In this document: piece after piece, positions 9,401-17,125 of the stretch
Position numbering within the stretch: position 1 is the stretch's first letter
How the letters are laid out: each line of letters starts with the position of its first letter
NCBI GenBank assembly: GCA_934729465.1
Contig: CAKVEP010000003.1
Span: 62,001-126,000 of the forward strand
DNA: 64,000 nucleotides
DNA from: an uncultured Eubacteriales bacterium
Lineage (GTDB): Bacteria > Bacillota > Clostridia > Oscillospirales > Acutalibacteraceae
Direction of reading: 5' to 3'
The notes under the pieces: model-generated
Told to the model about the DNA's origin: nothing
The model's database searches: none
What the model saw: the letters and a program-made list of their open reading frames with translations, nothing else
Position numbers and translations under genes: made by a program

Positions 9401-9909
9401 TTTCCTTCTTTGAAGATTTCAAGGTACTCAAGAGCCGTACTTTTAGCACCGTTATAATCATTAATTTCCAAAGAACGAGAAATTTCCCCGGCTAGACAAC
9501 CTGAAAGTGCAATTATACCTTCGCTGTATTTTTTCAGTAAATCTTTATCAACTCTTGGTTTACCGTAAAATCCTGTTGTCCAAGCCTCTGAAACTATTTT
9601 CATAAGATTTTGGTAACCTTTGTTGTTTTTACAGAGCAAAACTAAATGATAGCTTTGTCTGTCAAATTGTTGAACTTTGTCAAACCTGGTTCTCGGAGCA
9701 ACATACACCTCGCATCCTATTATTGGCTTTATACCTTGTTTTTTAGCTTCTTTATAAAATTCTATTGCTCCATACATAACTCCGTGGTCTGTTATAGCAA
9801 CAGAGTTTTGACCCATTTTTTTAACTGTGCTAACAAGCTCTTTAATCCTGCAAGCTCCGTCAAGCAGACTATATTCGCTATGAACATGAAGGTGAGTAAA
9901 ATTTGACAT
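6418..9909 (-). CDS. dnaE: DNA polymerase III alpha subunit (DnaE)
   Basis: A replicative C-family DNA polymerase; Firmicutes use DnaE alongside PolC. Of 1163 residues, the PHP domain comes first (FTHLHVHSEYSLLDG and AITDHG), followed by the palm with GPGRGSGAGS and the catalytic triad motif PDFDIDF at residues 397-403. Next come the fingers and the tandem helix-hairpin-helix region, and then an OB-fold (about 1000-1080, VKLMGVISSVNVK to VVLFPKTL). No exonuclease insertion is present, which separates it from PolC. The start codon lies 3 bp after the ackA stop, so the two are cotranscribed. Confidence 0.97.
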   Translation of the reverse strand: MSNFTHLHVHSEYSLLDGACRIKELVSTVKKMGQNSVAITDHGVMYGAIEFYKEAKKQGIKPIIGCEVYVAPRTRFDKVQQFDRQSYHLVLLCKNNKGYQNLMKIVSEAWTTGFYGKPRVDKDLLKKYSEGIIALSGCLAGEISRSLEINDYNGAKSTALEYLEIFKEGNFYLEIQDHAIPEQRHINPSIIRLSKETGIPVVATNDCHYINHEDVYMHKILLCIQTNHTIEEENTFEFSSDQFYLKSEEEMLELFKDCPEAVYNTSKIAEMCNVDIQFGDTKLPHFDVPNGQNHFDYFKEKCYEGFYKHYGENPDKALVERLEYELNMINKMGYVDYYLIVQDFVNYAKSCKIPVGPGRGSGAGSIAAYCIGITGIDPIKYNLLFERFLNPERVSMPDFDIDFCYERRQEVIDYVIEKYGADHVSQIVTFGTMAAKAAIKDVGRAMAIPYATTDTISKLIPSEIGITIDKALNKSKELRSLYENDEKIRKFIDMAKKLEGMPRHSSTHAAGVVITREPVDVYVPLAKNDDVIVTQYTMTTLEELGLLKMDFLGLRTLTVINDAQNMIRKSKPDFSIDNVGENDKNVFNMISRGETDGVFQFESAGIKNVLCQLKPETIEDLIAVISLYRPGPMDSISAYIQNRHSPNAIKYKYPLLSKILDVTYGCIVYQEQVMRIFRELAGYSLGRADIVRRAMAKKKKDVMQSEKDVFINGLLDDEGNVLVDGCVRRGISKDIAEDIYSQMESFASYAFNKSHAAAYALISYQTAWLKNKYPCEYMAALLTSVLNYSDKMVGYISECRKLGIEVLSPSVNESNKTFTVVNGKIRFGLGAIKGMSDNLIDTIIAERRKFGKFTSFYDFCKRIYGKDLNKKMLENVVKSGAADGFGVNRRQMLSVMDKIINDLSTDKKRNIEGQIGFFDSNSLSKPSNDVIYPDIPEFDMEQLLAMEKDIIRIYVSGHPMLNYGDALKTDNFDSISDIINDENRNKYCDKTKVKLMGVISSVNVKATKNNAMMAFVKLEDLSGIIDVVLFPKTLSCCSNYIKEGNVIKLCGYIKSEEGNDIKIICNQAVLPDGVLDDGIKKQSESNNSNNRSGLYVKIKNKDCKEYQILTLLLSIFEGSTPVYVFFEDMNKLTLSPKSMWVSLNDVLVKELKHRIGEKNVVVK

Positions 9910-9912
9910 TAT

Positions 9913-11133
9913 TTAATCCCTCTTATTGAAACTTTCTAAAATACATTTTGTGTCTCTCGCAATAACAATTTCCTCATTAGTCGGAATGACATACACATCA
10001 ACACTAGAATCATTTGAAGAAATTTTACCTTCTTTTCCTCCAAAAGTACTTCTGTTTAACTCTTTACTTAACTTTACTCCTAAAAATCCTAAATTTTCGC
10101 AAATTACTTTTCTGTGTATCCATTGGTTTTCGCCTATACCGGCTGTAAATACAATTGCATCGCATCCCTGCATAACTGCAAAGTAGCTGCCTATAAACTT
10201 TGTTATTTGATATGTAAGCATTTCATGAGCAAGTATTGCTCTTTTATTTCCTTTTTTTGCTTCTCTCATTATATCTCTTTCATCATTTGATATTCCCGAT
10301 ATTCCCAGTAAACCGGATTTTTTATTTAGCATACGGTTTACTTCATCAAACGACAAACCTTCTTTTTCCGCCAAAAACGTTACAACAGATGGGTCTATAC
10401 TTCCGCATCTTGTTCCCATCATTAGTCCGTCAAGCGGAGTTAATCCCATACTTGTGTCTAAAACCTCGCCTTTATTTATTGCCGTTATAGAAGAGCCATT
10501 TCCAATGTGGCACGTTATAATTTTAAGGTCTTTAAATTTTCTATCCATTAAACTTGAGCAACGTTCACTAACGTATTTATGTGAAATACCATGAAAACCG
10601 TATTTACGAATATTGTCTTTTTCATAATACTCGTAAGGTATCGCAAACATGTAAGCCTTTGGCGGCATAGATGCATGAAACGCCGTGTCGAACACCGCAA
10701 CTTGCGTTAAATCTTCGCCGAGCATTTCTCTACACGCCAGAATAACATTAAGGTTAGCTTCGTTGTGAAGCGGCGCTAATGGGATAAGTTCTTTTATTTT
10801 GTCTATCACATAATCGTTTATAAAAACAGATTTATTAAAATATTTTCCGCCCTGAACAACCCTATGTCCAACCGCAGACAATTCATTTAAATTATTTATA
10901 ACTCCGAAATTTTTATCCGTCAAAATATCTTTAACATGTAAAAGTGCTTGTTTATGGTCTTTCATTATGAGTTTTTCGTCAATTTTACGCTTATCATAAG
11001 TTAAGTGTTTAAAATGACCGTCCTCCGTTCCAATACGTTCACAAATACCCTTGGCTAAAATAGTTTCATCTCTCATATCAACTAGCTGATACTTTAGCGA
11101 AGAGCTACCTGAATTAATTACGAGAATTTTCAT
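9913..11133 (-). CDS. ackA: Acetate kinase
   Basis: Makes ATP and acetate from acetyl-phosphate in fermentative metabolism. The chosen ATG gives 406 residues and the canonical MKILVINSGSSSLKYQ opening; a longer in-frame reading would add an unlikely 16-residue extension. Family motifs seen are HRVVQGG, VFDTAFHASMPP with FHGISHKYV, ITCHIGNGSSI, and FTAGIGENQ near the C terminus. A phosphotransacetylase gene is not in the window. It is tightly linked to dnaE (3 bp) and lies 75 bp after an HD-domain gene on the same strand. Confidence 0.96.
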   Translation of the reverse strand: MKILVINSGSSSLKYQLVDMRDETILAKGICERIGTEDGHFKHLTYDKRKIDEKLIMKDHKQALLHVKDILTDKNFGVINNLNELSAVGHRVVQGGKYFNKSVFINDYVIDKIKELIPLAPLHNEANLNVILACREMLGEDLTQVAVFDTAFHASMPPKAYMFAIPYEYYEKDNIRKYGFHGISHKYVSERCSSLMDRKFKDLKIITCHIGNGSSITAINKGEVLDTSMGLTPLDGLMMGTRCGSIDPSVVTFLAEKEGLSFDEVNRMLNKKSGLLGISGISNDERDIMREAKKGNKRAILAHEMLTYQITKFIGSYFAVMQGCDAIVFTAGIGENQWIHRKVICENLGFLGVKLSKELNRSTFGGKEGKISSNDSSVDVYVIPTNEEIVIARDTKCILESFNKRD

Positions 11134-11208
11134 ATATAAACCTACCTTACTTAAAATCAATTTTTCAATTACGGTAACCAAGTTTAACGTATTTTATTTT
11201 GTAAGACC

Positions 11209-11793
11209 TTATCTTTTCACATCAGAAGTATTTTTTTCAACTAAAAAGGTTGCTTCTAAATCGGCTAAATGCATCTTTACAGCAAGAGGATATTTATAAT
11301 ACGCATTACTCATAGCATAGCTGCCGCCTTTTACTGATTCGTCAAAACCGCCCATATGCCAACGAATAGCCATAGCCTCGTTTGTGTTAAGTCTTAAAAA
11401 TCTTTCTATCAAAAATACGGATTTTTCACCATGACCGTAAGGAAATAAATCATCAACAGAATAAAACGGCTGTTTTTCCCATTGCCCTGTTTCTTCATTT
11501 TTTACATTCCTCATAGACTTTTTATAAAATTTTGCTTTACAAATATCGTGTAAAAGACCGCAAATAGCAAAACTTTCTTTGTTATCAGTTTCTTTGTCGA
11601 AGTGTTTGTTCATAAGCACATCATAAACATTCACACTATGCTGAACCAGACCACCTTCACAAGCGCAGTGAAATTTAGTACTTGCTGGAGCAGTAAAAAA
11701 ATCAGTTGTGTTTAGCCACTTAAGCAGTTCTTGAGCGCCAGGTCTTTGGATATTTTCATTGTAAATATTAATAAAATCCTCTTTAAATCCCAT
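11209..11793 (-). CDS. HD-domain protein of unknown role
   Basis: A 194-residue soluble protein with HD phosphohydrolase-type metal motifs: LVQHSVNVYDVL and ICGLLHDICKA (the HD dyad), then RWHMGG. Residues such as EGGLVQHS are typical of a widespread clostridial family annotated only as HD-domain hydrolase. The substrate is unknown; nucleotides or RNA ends are usual for HD enzymes. It starts after an AGGAAGGA ribosome site and is probably first in a series with ackA, dnaE and pfkA. Confidence 0.75.
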   Translation of the reverse strand: MGFKEDFINIYNENIQRPGAQELLKWLNTTDFFTAPASTKFHCACEGGLVQHSVNVYDVLMNKHFDKETDNKESFAICGLLHDICKAKFYKKSMRNVKNEETGQWEKQPFYSVDDLFPYGHGEKSVFLIERFLRLNTNEAMAIRWHMGGFDESVKGGSYAMSNAYYKYPLAVKMHLADLEATFLVEKNTSDVKR

Positions 11794-11972
11794 TATTATA
11801 TTAGTCCTTCCTAAGCAAATTACATCTATATTTTATTATATTATATTTACGATAAAATGTAAACAGATATGTTCCTGCTTAAGGATAAAACCAAAGTAAA
11901 TTAAAATTTTGAATAAAGTTATTGTATATAATCGCTCATTTTAACAATAATAACTAATGGAGGTGCAATTTT

Positions 11973-12728
11973 ATGAATACACAAAACAAAAACTTCAAAG
12001 GTAAGGGCTTTTATGTTGCGTTAGTAATTTGTTTAACTGCCATTACTGCGGCTAGTTGGTCAACTTATAAGAGTGTTAAAAATTTTTCAAGTCCGTCTAA
12101 AAGCGATGTATCAAAGAAGAATAGCAGCATTCCGGATGACAGAAATCCTAAGGTTACCAATGAAATAGTCTCAAAGAAATTTGCAAAAGATAAATCAAAA
12201 CCCGAGGAGAAACCATCAAATTCGGATTCTGCAAAAGGTCCTCAGAAAATAACTCAATCTCCGCAGCCCGCCCAAGATGATACTAATTTACAATCTGTTG
12301 CCACAGAGCAAGTTGACACTTTAATTATTTATCCAACAGATAAAACCGTAATTAAAGAGTTTAGCGATGGCAAACCTGTATATTCAAACACGCTTGGTGA
12401 CTGGAGGACTCACGACGGCATAGACTTTAAAGCAGGACAAGGAAGTATAGTAAAATCTATCTCAGCAGGAACTGTAAAGGATGTGTATAACGACTCCGCT
12501 TACGGGACAACCGTTGTTATCGACCATAACACAGGGTTTACAGCTTACTATTGTGGACTAGGAGCTACTACTCTAGTGAAAAAGGGAGAAACCGTTAAAT
12601 CCGGACAAGATATAGGTTCGATAAAAAGCGTACCGATTGAAATAGCGGAAGAACCTCATTTACACCTTATGATTAAAAAGGGAGAAAAATTTATAGACCC
12701 AATGTTAGTTTTAGAACAAGACAAATAA
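11973..12728 (+). CDS. spoIIQ: SpoIIQ-like LytM/M23 protein
   Basis: The forespore membrane protein that, in known spore formers, pairs with mother-cell SpoIIIAH to bridge the two membranes during engulfment. The 251 residues comprise a short cytoplasmic N terminus, one membrane segment (about 12-32), a low-complexity Ser/Lys/Pro linker (about 33-110), and a C-terminal M23 domain. Zinc ligands look complete: HDGID near residue 149 and PHLHL near residue 230, so it may be an active endopeptidase as in other Clostridia. The spoIIIA operon, including its partner spoIIIAH, lies only 2.3 kb away. A generic M23 peptidase is the alternative. Confidence 0.82.
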   Translation: MNTQNKNFKGKGFYVALVICLTAITAASWSTYKSVKNFSSPSKSDVSKKNSSIPDDRNPKVTNEIVSKKFAKDKSKPEEKPSNSDSAKGPQKITQSPQPAQDDTNLQSVATEQVDTLIIYPTDKTVIKEFSDGKPVYSNTLGDWRTHDGIDFKAGQGSIVKSISAGTVKDVYNDSAYGTTVVIDHNTGFTAYYCGLGATTLVKKGETVKSGQDIGSIKSVPIEIAEEPHLHLMIKKGEKFIDPMLVLEQDK

Positions 12729-12737
12729 TAAAAAAAG

Positions 12738-12775
12738 CCAAGTAAAAGTCAAGTTTTAACTTATCTTTTACTTGG
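12738..12775 (-). terminator. Terminator between convergent spoIIQ-like and unknown genes
   Basis: An 11-bp perfect stem (CCAAGTAAAAG / CTTTTACTTGG) with a 16-nt loop. On the minus strand it is followed by cttttttatt, so it best serves the 174-residue gene. It may also end spoIIQ transcription, though no T-run follows on that strand. Confidence 0.8.
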
Positions 12776-12791
12776 GGTACATATTACATAA

Positions 12792-13316
12792 TTAAAAAGT
12801 GTATCCTGAATTTTCAAATATATCCTTTGAGTCATCTTTGCCATAGCTTAAGTATTTCTGTCTAGTTTCACATTCAAAATTAAAGGCATATTTTTTGTCG
12901 ATGAGTGCTTTTTGTTTAATTTTTTGTAACGCATGGTATAATTCTCTCCTGTCATTCTCACACTCGCTATCAGGGTCGTCGTCATTGCTAGATTTGATGT
13001 AATCAGAATTTTTAAAATACTTATTTATTGAATTAACAATTTTACTTGCAAAAGAGCAACACTGCAAACCTCCAAAATTAGAGTTATCGTCACCTTTTGT
13101 TCTACAGTTCATAATTAAATTTAGGTCTTTAATGTTTAACTGTAGCTCTCTATAAGCATTTATTATTTCGATTTCCATATCAATAAACGCTTTTTCTGAA
13201 ACACCTTCTATTTCTTTTTTTATGCTACTTAAAAATTTTAGAAACGATTCCATAAAATTACGACTCCAAATATATCCAGAATCTATATATGATATATCAA
13301 CTTTACTTTCGCCCAC
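12792..13316 (-). CDS. Unknown protein downstream of a solute-binding lipoprotein
   Basis: I do not recognise this 174-residue protein. It is acidic to neutral, mostly predicted helical, has no signal peptide or membrane segment, and contains a scattered set of cysteines, including an adjacent pair (LQCCS) and an acidic run NDDDPDSECENDRR. The start is GTG after a good GGGAGGAAAA site, 18 bp past the stop of the solute-binding protein gene, so the two form an operon. A strong terminator follows. Confidence 0.6.
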   Translation of the reverse strand: MGESKVDISYIDSGYIWSRNFMESFLKFLSSIKKEIEGVSEKAFIDMEIEIINAYRELQLNIKDLNLIMNCRTKGDDNSNFGGLQCCSFASKIVNSINKYFKNSDYIKSSNDDDPDSECENDRRELYHALQKIKQKALIDKKYAFNFECETRQKYLSYGKDDSKDIFENSGYTF

Positions 13317-13334
13317 TTTATTTTCCTCCCTTAA

Positions 13335-14858
13335 CTATTTAATTTCTTTCCATTTACTTATTGCATATTCTGCAATTTTTTCGTAATCACTGTAAAACCA
13401 AGAAGCTTTTGTGTAGTATTGCTCAACCATATACTTACCAATATAAGTATTTCCCCAGCCTTCCGGAGTCCCGTCATACACAGCGGGTAAAGTATGCTTT
13501 TCTTCCAAATAGGTTATCATATCTCGACTTAACGGATTATCTATAACATTACTGTCTTGTATGTCATAAGGGACATATGAAAATTCTTGTATCAAATACT
13601 TTTTCCCGAGTTCCGAAGTTTTAAGCCATGTTAAAAAGTCCTGAGCTAATTTACGTTCATTATCCGAAGATTTCGCATTTATTGAATAATACATAGGAGC
13701 AGAAACGGTTATTGAAGTATTTAATTTTTCAACTGTCATATTTTCGGCAGATATGTCTGTTTCTTCAATAGGCATTTTAATGGGAATAAATGTTAGTCTT
13801 TTGGCGACAGAAGAATCATAAACAGCAATGTCGTTGTAAGCCCATGTGCCGTTAAGCATAAACACAGACTTTCCGTTAACAAAATTTTTAATCGCCTGTT
13901 TATAGCTGTTATTTACGCTGTCAATAAGTGAAACGCCCCTCGAAAGAGAACTGTTTTTGCCAGAAACTGAGTTTGTCCTAACATCAAGAGCTTGGGCAAA
14001 TTCAATTAAAGGTTTTTCAAGTTTATTTATTTTATCTTCCGAAGCCATGTTTGCGTCTGCCGCAGAATTAAAGGTAGCGGCAAGAGGTATGTTTAACATA
14101 TATGTTCCTGTTTCTTTTTCGTCCCCTGCGGCAAAAGAAAACACGCCGTTTAGATTTTCGGAAATACCGCTTTTTTCAGGTAAAAGAGAATATTTATGTG
14201 CGTTTAGATTAATTTCATAAACTCCCCCTCCCTTTATGAATAAGTCCACAGCAGAAATGAATCCTTCAAATTCGTCATAGGTACATTCTTTAAGGTCATT
14301 TAACACAGAACGATATTTATCTCCCCCGAAAAGCGAAGACAACATTTTAGGGTCAACAAGATATCCATATCCCTGTATTGTACAAGGCACTCCGAAGCTA
14401 TCCACATTATTAGAGCTTAACCTTAAATTTTGAGGAATTTCGTTAACCATTTTTTTAAACGATTCTTCAGAAGCATTACTAAAATCAAGTATATTTCCCG
14501 ATTCTTGCCACTCTTTAAGCTCTTTCATATTATTTACTGTAAACACATCGGGCTGATTTGATGTTTTCATATAATCTCTAAGTTGCTCAATACTGTCTGT
14601 TTCTTCATTGGCGGTTATTCCTTTTACTATTACGCCCGTACGGTTACTGTATTCTTCACACATTTTTTTAAAGTTTTCGGCTATACTGCTGTCGCCGTTA
14701 AAAACAAGTAAATCATAGTCTTTTTTAGACGTTTCTTTGCTAGTTTCGGAAGAAGCAGAATTATCTGTATTTCCTGAATTGTTTGCGCAACCCGATATAA
14801 AAGCTAAGGAACTACAAAATAATATAGAACAAAAAATGTATTTCAAGAATTTATTCAT
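13335..14858 (-). CDS. Extracellular solute-binding lipoprotein (ABC family 1)
   Basis: The binding component of an ABC importer, probably for sugars or oligosaccharides. The 507-residue protein starts with a lipoprotein signal (hydrophobic segment, then lipobox FISGC with Cys at about residue 24) and a Ser/Asn/Lys-rich linker. A periplasmic-binding fold of the maltose-binding (family 1) type follows, with KSVFMLNGTWAYND and a C-terminal WLKTSELGKKYL block typical of the family. No permease or ATPase gene is adjacent, which is unusual; its only operon mate is an unknown protein. Confidence 0.8.
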   Translation of the reverse strand: MNKFLKYIFCSILFCSSLAFISGCANNSGNTDNSASSETSKETSKKDYDLLVFNGDSSIAENFKKMCEEYSNRTGVIVKGITANEETDSIEQLRDYMKTSNQPDVFTVNNMKELKEWQESGNILDFSNASEESFKKMVNEIPQNLRLSSNNVDSFGVPCTIQGYGYLVDPKMLSSLFGGDKYRSVLNDLKECTYDEFEGFISAVDLFIKGGGVYEINLNAHKYSLLPEKSGISENLNGVFSFAAGDEKETGTYMLNIPLAATFNSAADANMASEDKINKLEKPLIEFAQALDVRTNSVSGKNSSLSRGVSLIDSVNNSYKQAIKNFVNGKSVFMLNGTWAYNDIAVYDSSVAKRLTFIPIKMPIEETDISAENMTVEKLNTSITVSAPMYYSINAKSSDNERKLAQDFLTWLKTSELGKKYLIQEFSYVPYDIQDSNVIDNPLSRDMITYLEEKHTLPAVYDGTPEGWGNTYIGKYMVEQYYTKASWFYSDYEKIAEYAISKWKEIK

Positions 14859-15067
14859 TTAAAATCCCCCACAATCAAATTGTACTAATCATACAATTAA
14901 AATTAACTAATCTAACATTTATATTAGTTTTGATAGTACCACAAATTGAAAATAAAAGCAATAATTTTTATCTATTTTAACATTATTCTCACACAATTTA
15001 ATTTTTACACAATCTGTTCTACACCAAAAGATTTCTGCATAAAGATTTAAAAAGGAGGGACAAGTAT

Positions 15068-16018
15068 ATGAATAGTAATATAATAGGAACAAAAAATTTT
15101 TACGATGTGTCGGCTTGCTTGAGCGAAAGAATCAGAAACATTATAAACAATATTCCAGACAATATTAAATGCTGTGTTCAAGAAATCAGACTCAGAATTA
15201 ATAAAAACATTATTTTAAATTGTCCTAATGGGTCTTATGCTCTTTCGGTTGACGGGGAACTATCTGAAAAGGAAACGCTTTTTTGCATAACGCCAACGGA
15301 CATAGATGAAACGTTTAAAAGTATTTGTAACTATTCGCTTTACAGCCATCAAAACCAAATAAGAAACGGCTACATCACACTTCGTGGTGGTCACAGAGCC
15401 GGAATATGCGGAACAGCTGTGATAAGTAACGGAGTAATTATAAACATAAGAGATATTTCTTCAATAAACATCAGGATTGCACGGCAAATGTACGGCTGCG
15501 CAAATGACATAATAAAGCTATTAGACGGCAATGTTGGTAGTACTTTAATAGTTGGACCACCATCAAGCGGAAAAACTACTATTCTCAGAGATATATCAAG
15601 ACAGCTGTCGAACATAAGCGAAGGCTATTTTAAAAAGGTTTGTATTGTTGACGAGCGTGGTGAAATCGGTTGTTCTTATAAAGGAATACCGCAGTGCGAC
15701 ATAGGTTTGTGTGACCTTTTAGACGCTTATCCCAAAGGCGAAGGAATTTTACAAGCTATTCGTTCTTTATCGCCAGACATCGTTGTATGCGACGAAGTGG
15801 GAAGTGATGATGATGTTCGCTCAATCGAAATGAGTTTAAATGCAGGAGTAAAAGTAATAGCAAGTATACATGCCGGAAGTCTTGAGGAATTTTTAAACAG
15901 ACCTCAAGCAAAACGTCTTTTAAATACCAAAGCGTTTAAAAATATAATTATACTCGAAAATAGGAATACTCCCGGGAAAATTCATGATATATATAATGCG
16001 GAGGATATAAATGTTTAA
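15068..16018 (+). CDS. spoIIIAA: Stage III sporulation protein AA (ATPase)
   Basis: The cytoplasmic ATPase of the mother-cell SpoIIIA-SpoIIQ channel complex that feeds the forespore. It has 316 residues, as usual. The Walker A motif is GPPSSGKTT (near residue 162) and the Walker B-like region is SPDIVVCDEVG, as in secretion ATPases. The N-terminal half carries VQEIRLRINK. It begins an eight-gene operon on the plus strand, after a GGAGGGA site. Sigma-E control is expected from the family, but I could not convincingly place its promoter. Confidence 0.97.
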   Translation: MNSNIIGTKNFYDVSACLSERIRNIINNIPDNIKCCVQEIRLRINKNIILNCPNGSYALSVDGELSEKETLFCITPTDIDETFKSICNYSLYSHQNQIRNGYITLRGGHRAGICGTAVISNGVIINIRDISSINIRIARQMYGCANDIIKLLDGNVGSTLIVGPPSSGKTTILRDISRQLSNISEGYFKKVCIVDERGEIGCSYKGIPQCDIGLCDLLDAYPKGEGILQAIRSLSPDIVVCDEVGSDDDVRSIEMSLNAGVKVIASIHAGSLEEFLNRPQAKRLLNTKAFKNIIILENRNTPGKIHDIYNAEDINV

Positions 16019-16517
16019 AATAATAGGTTTTTTTATGTTAGTGACAGCCGGAATGCTTAGTGGATGCAGTATTTCAAAGAGCATATCCGAAAGAGTAAAT
16101 TTTTTAGAGCAATACTTGGAATTTATATCAACCATGGAAACAGAAATACGTTATACATATTGTCAGCCATCAGACATAATTAAAAAATATTCTGGGTCTG
16201 GAAAGTTTCATCTTTTTCTAAAAAATTGTTCTGATTACTATTGTTTAGGCACACCTTTTCCTAAAGCATGGAAAAAATCTTTAGAAGAATACAAACAAAA
16301 TTTAAATTTATCGCCCGAAACTTACAGGCTAATTAAAAATTTCGGGGAAGGTCTTGGCTCTAGCGACATAGACGGTCAAATTGCTCACTGCGAGTATCAC
16401 AAGCAGACAATCAAGCCCTATCTTCAAGACGAGCTGGAAAATAAACGAAATAAAAGTAAAATGTATGGCATACTCGGCACATGCCTTGGCATAATAGTCG
16501 GAATTACTATTATTTAA
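16011..16517 (+). CDS. spoIIIAB: Stage III sporulation protein AB
   Basis: A mother-cell membrane protein resembling GspF-type platform proteins. It has 168 residues with a membrane segment at each end (residues 2-20 and the last 20, GTCLGIIVGITII) and a helical middle. FLEQYLEFISTMETEIRYT and LGSSDIDGQ are characteristic. Its start overlaps the end of spoIIIAA by 8 bp. The N terminus also reads like a lipobox (TAGMLSGC), which is common in this family and probably not processed. Confidence 0.95.
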   Translation: MFKIIGFFMLVTAGMLSGCSISKSISERVNFLEQYLEFISTMETEIRYTYCQPSDIIKKYSGSGKFHLFLKNCSDYYCLGTPFPKAWKKSLEEYKQNLNLSPETYRLIKNFGEGLGSSDIDGQIAHCEYHKQTIKPYLQDELENKRNKSKMYGILGTCLGIIVGITII

Positions 16518-16532
16518 TGTGGAGGAAATCAA

Positions 16533-16727
16533 ATGAACGTAGACTTAATTTTTAAAATAGCGGCAATAGGAATTATAGTTGCGGTGCTAAATCAAGTTTT
16601 GATACGCTCGGGGCGTGAGGAACAAGCTATGATGACTACTCTTGCCGGGCTTATTGTTGTTTTAATGATGATAATTCAACAAATAGACTTGTTGTTTAGA
16701 ACTATAAAATCCGTGTTTGGACTGTGA
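16533..16727 (+). CDS. spoIIIAC: Stage III sporulation protein AC
   Basis: A small two-helix membrane protein of 64 residues, the normal size. It reads MNVDLIFKIAAIGIIVAVL, then the conserved VLIRSGREEQAMMTTLAG turn, and then a second hydrophobic helix. It follows spoIIIAB by 15 bp with a GGAGG site. In established models it helps form the inner-membrane part of the SpoIIIA channel together with SpoIIIAD. Confidence 0.96.
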   Translation: MNVDLIFKIAAIGIIVAVLNQVLIRSGREEQAMMTTLAGLIVVLMMIIQQIDLLFRTIKSVFGL

Positions 16728-16731
16728 TAAT

Positions 16732-17124
16732 ATGAACATTGTAGCTATTATAGGAGTTGTGATTGTTATTGCGGTTATGTCCGTTACTTTAAAAAAGTAT
16801 GTCCCGGAATTTTCCATGATGGTAAATATAGTAACGGGCGTAATTGTACTTTCTGTAATTATGTGCCACTTTCTTCCGGCTGTTTACCAAATAAAGGACT
16901 TACTTTTTGCAACAAAGCTTCCTAAGGAATATGGTACAATCCTTTTTAAATCTTTGGGAGTATGCTTTTTAACCCAGTTTGCATCCGACGCTTGTAAAGA
17001 CGCCGGAGAAAACTCTCTTGCTTCAAAGGTGGAGCTTGCAGGGAAAATAGCAATTCTTCTTATTGCCCTTCCCCTTTTTGAAAAAATCACTAAAATAGCT
17101 ATCTCGTTAATAGGTGGTTCTTAA
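16732..17124 (+). CDS. spoIIIAD: Stage III sporulation protein AD
   Basis: A polytopic membrane protein of 130 residues. The ATG at 16732 is preferred over an in-frame codon at 16717 because it lies just past the spoIIIAC stop and gives the family's MNIVAIIGVVIVI opening. Four hydrophobic segments are visible; the FASDACKDAGENSLASKVELAGK stretch is the conserved signature. It is the fourth gene of the operon, 4 bp after spoIIIAC. Confidence 0.95.
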   Translation: MNIVAIIGVVIVIAVMSVTLKKYVPEFSMMVNIVTGVIVLSVIMCHFLPAVYQIKDLLFATKLPKEYGTILFKSLGVCFLTQFASDACKDAGENSLASKVELAGKIAILLIALPLFEKITKIAISLIGGS

Positions 17125-17125
17125 G

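Noticed and set aside
14941..15067. Sigma-E promoter of the spoIIIA operon
   Set aside because: Several AT-rich near matches exist (for example TACACAAT at 15006), but none has the right -35 spacing, so no single one can be defended.
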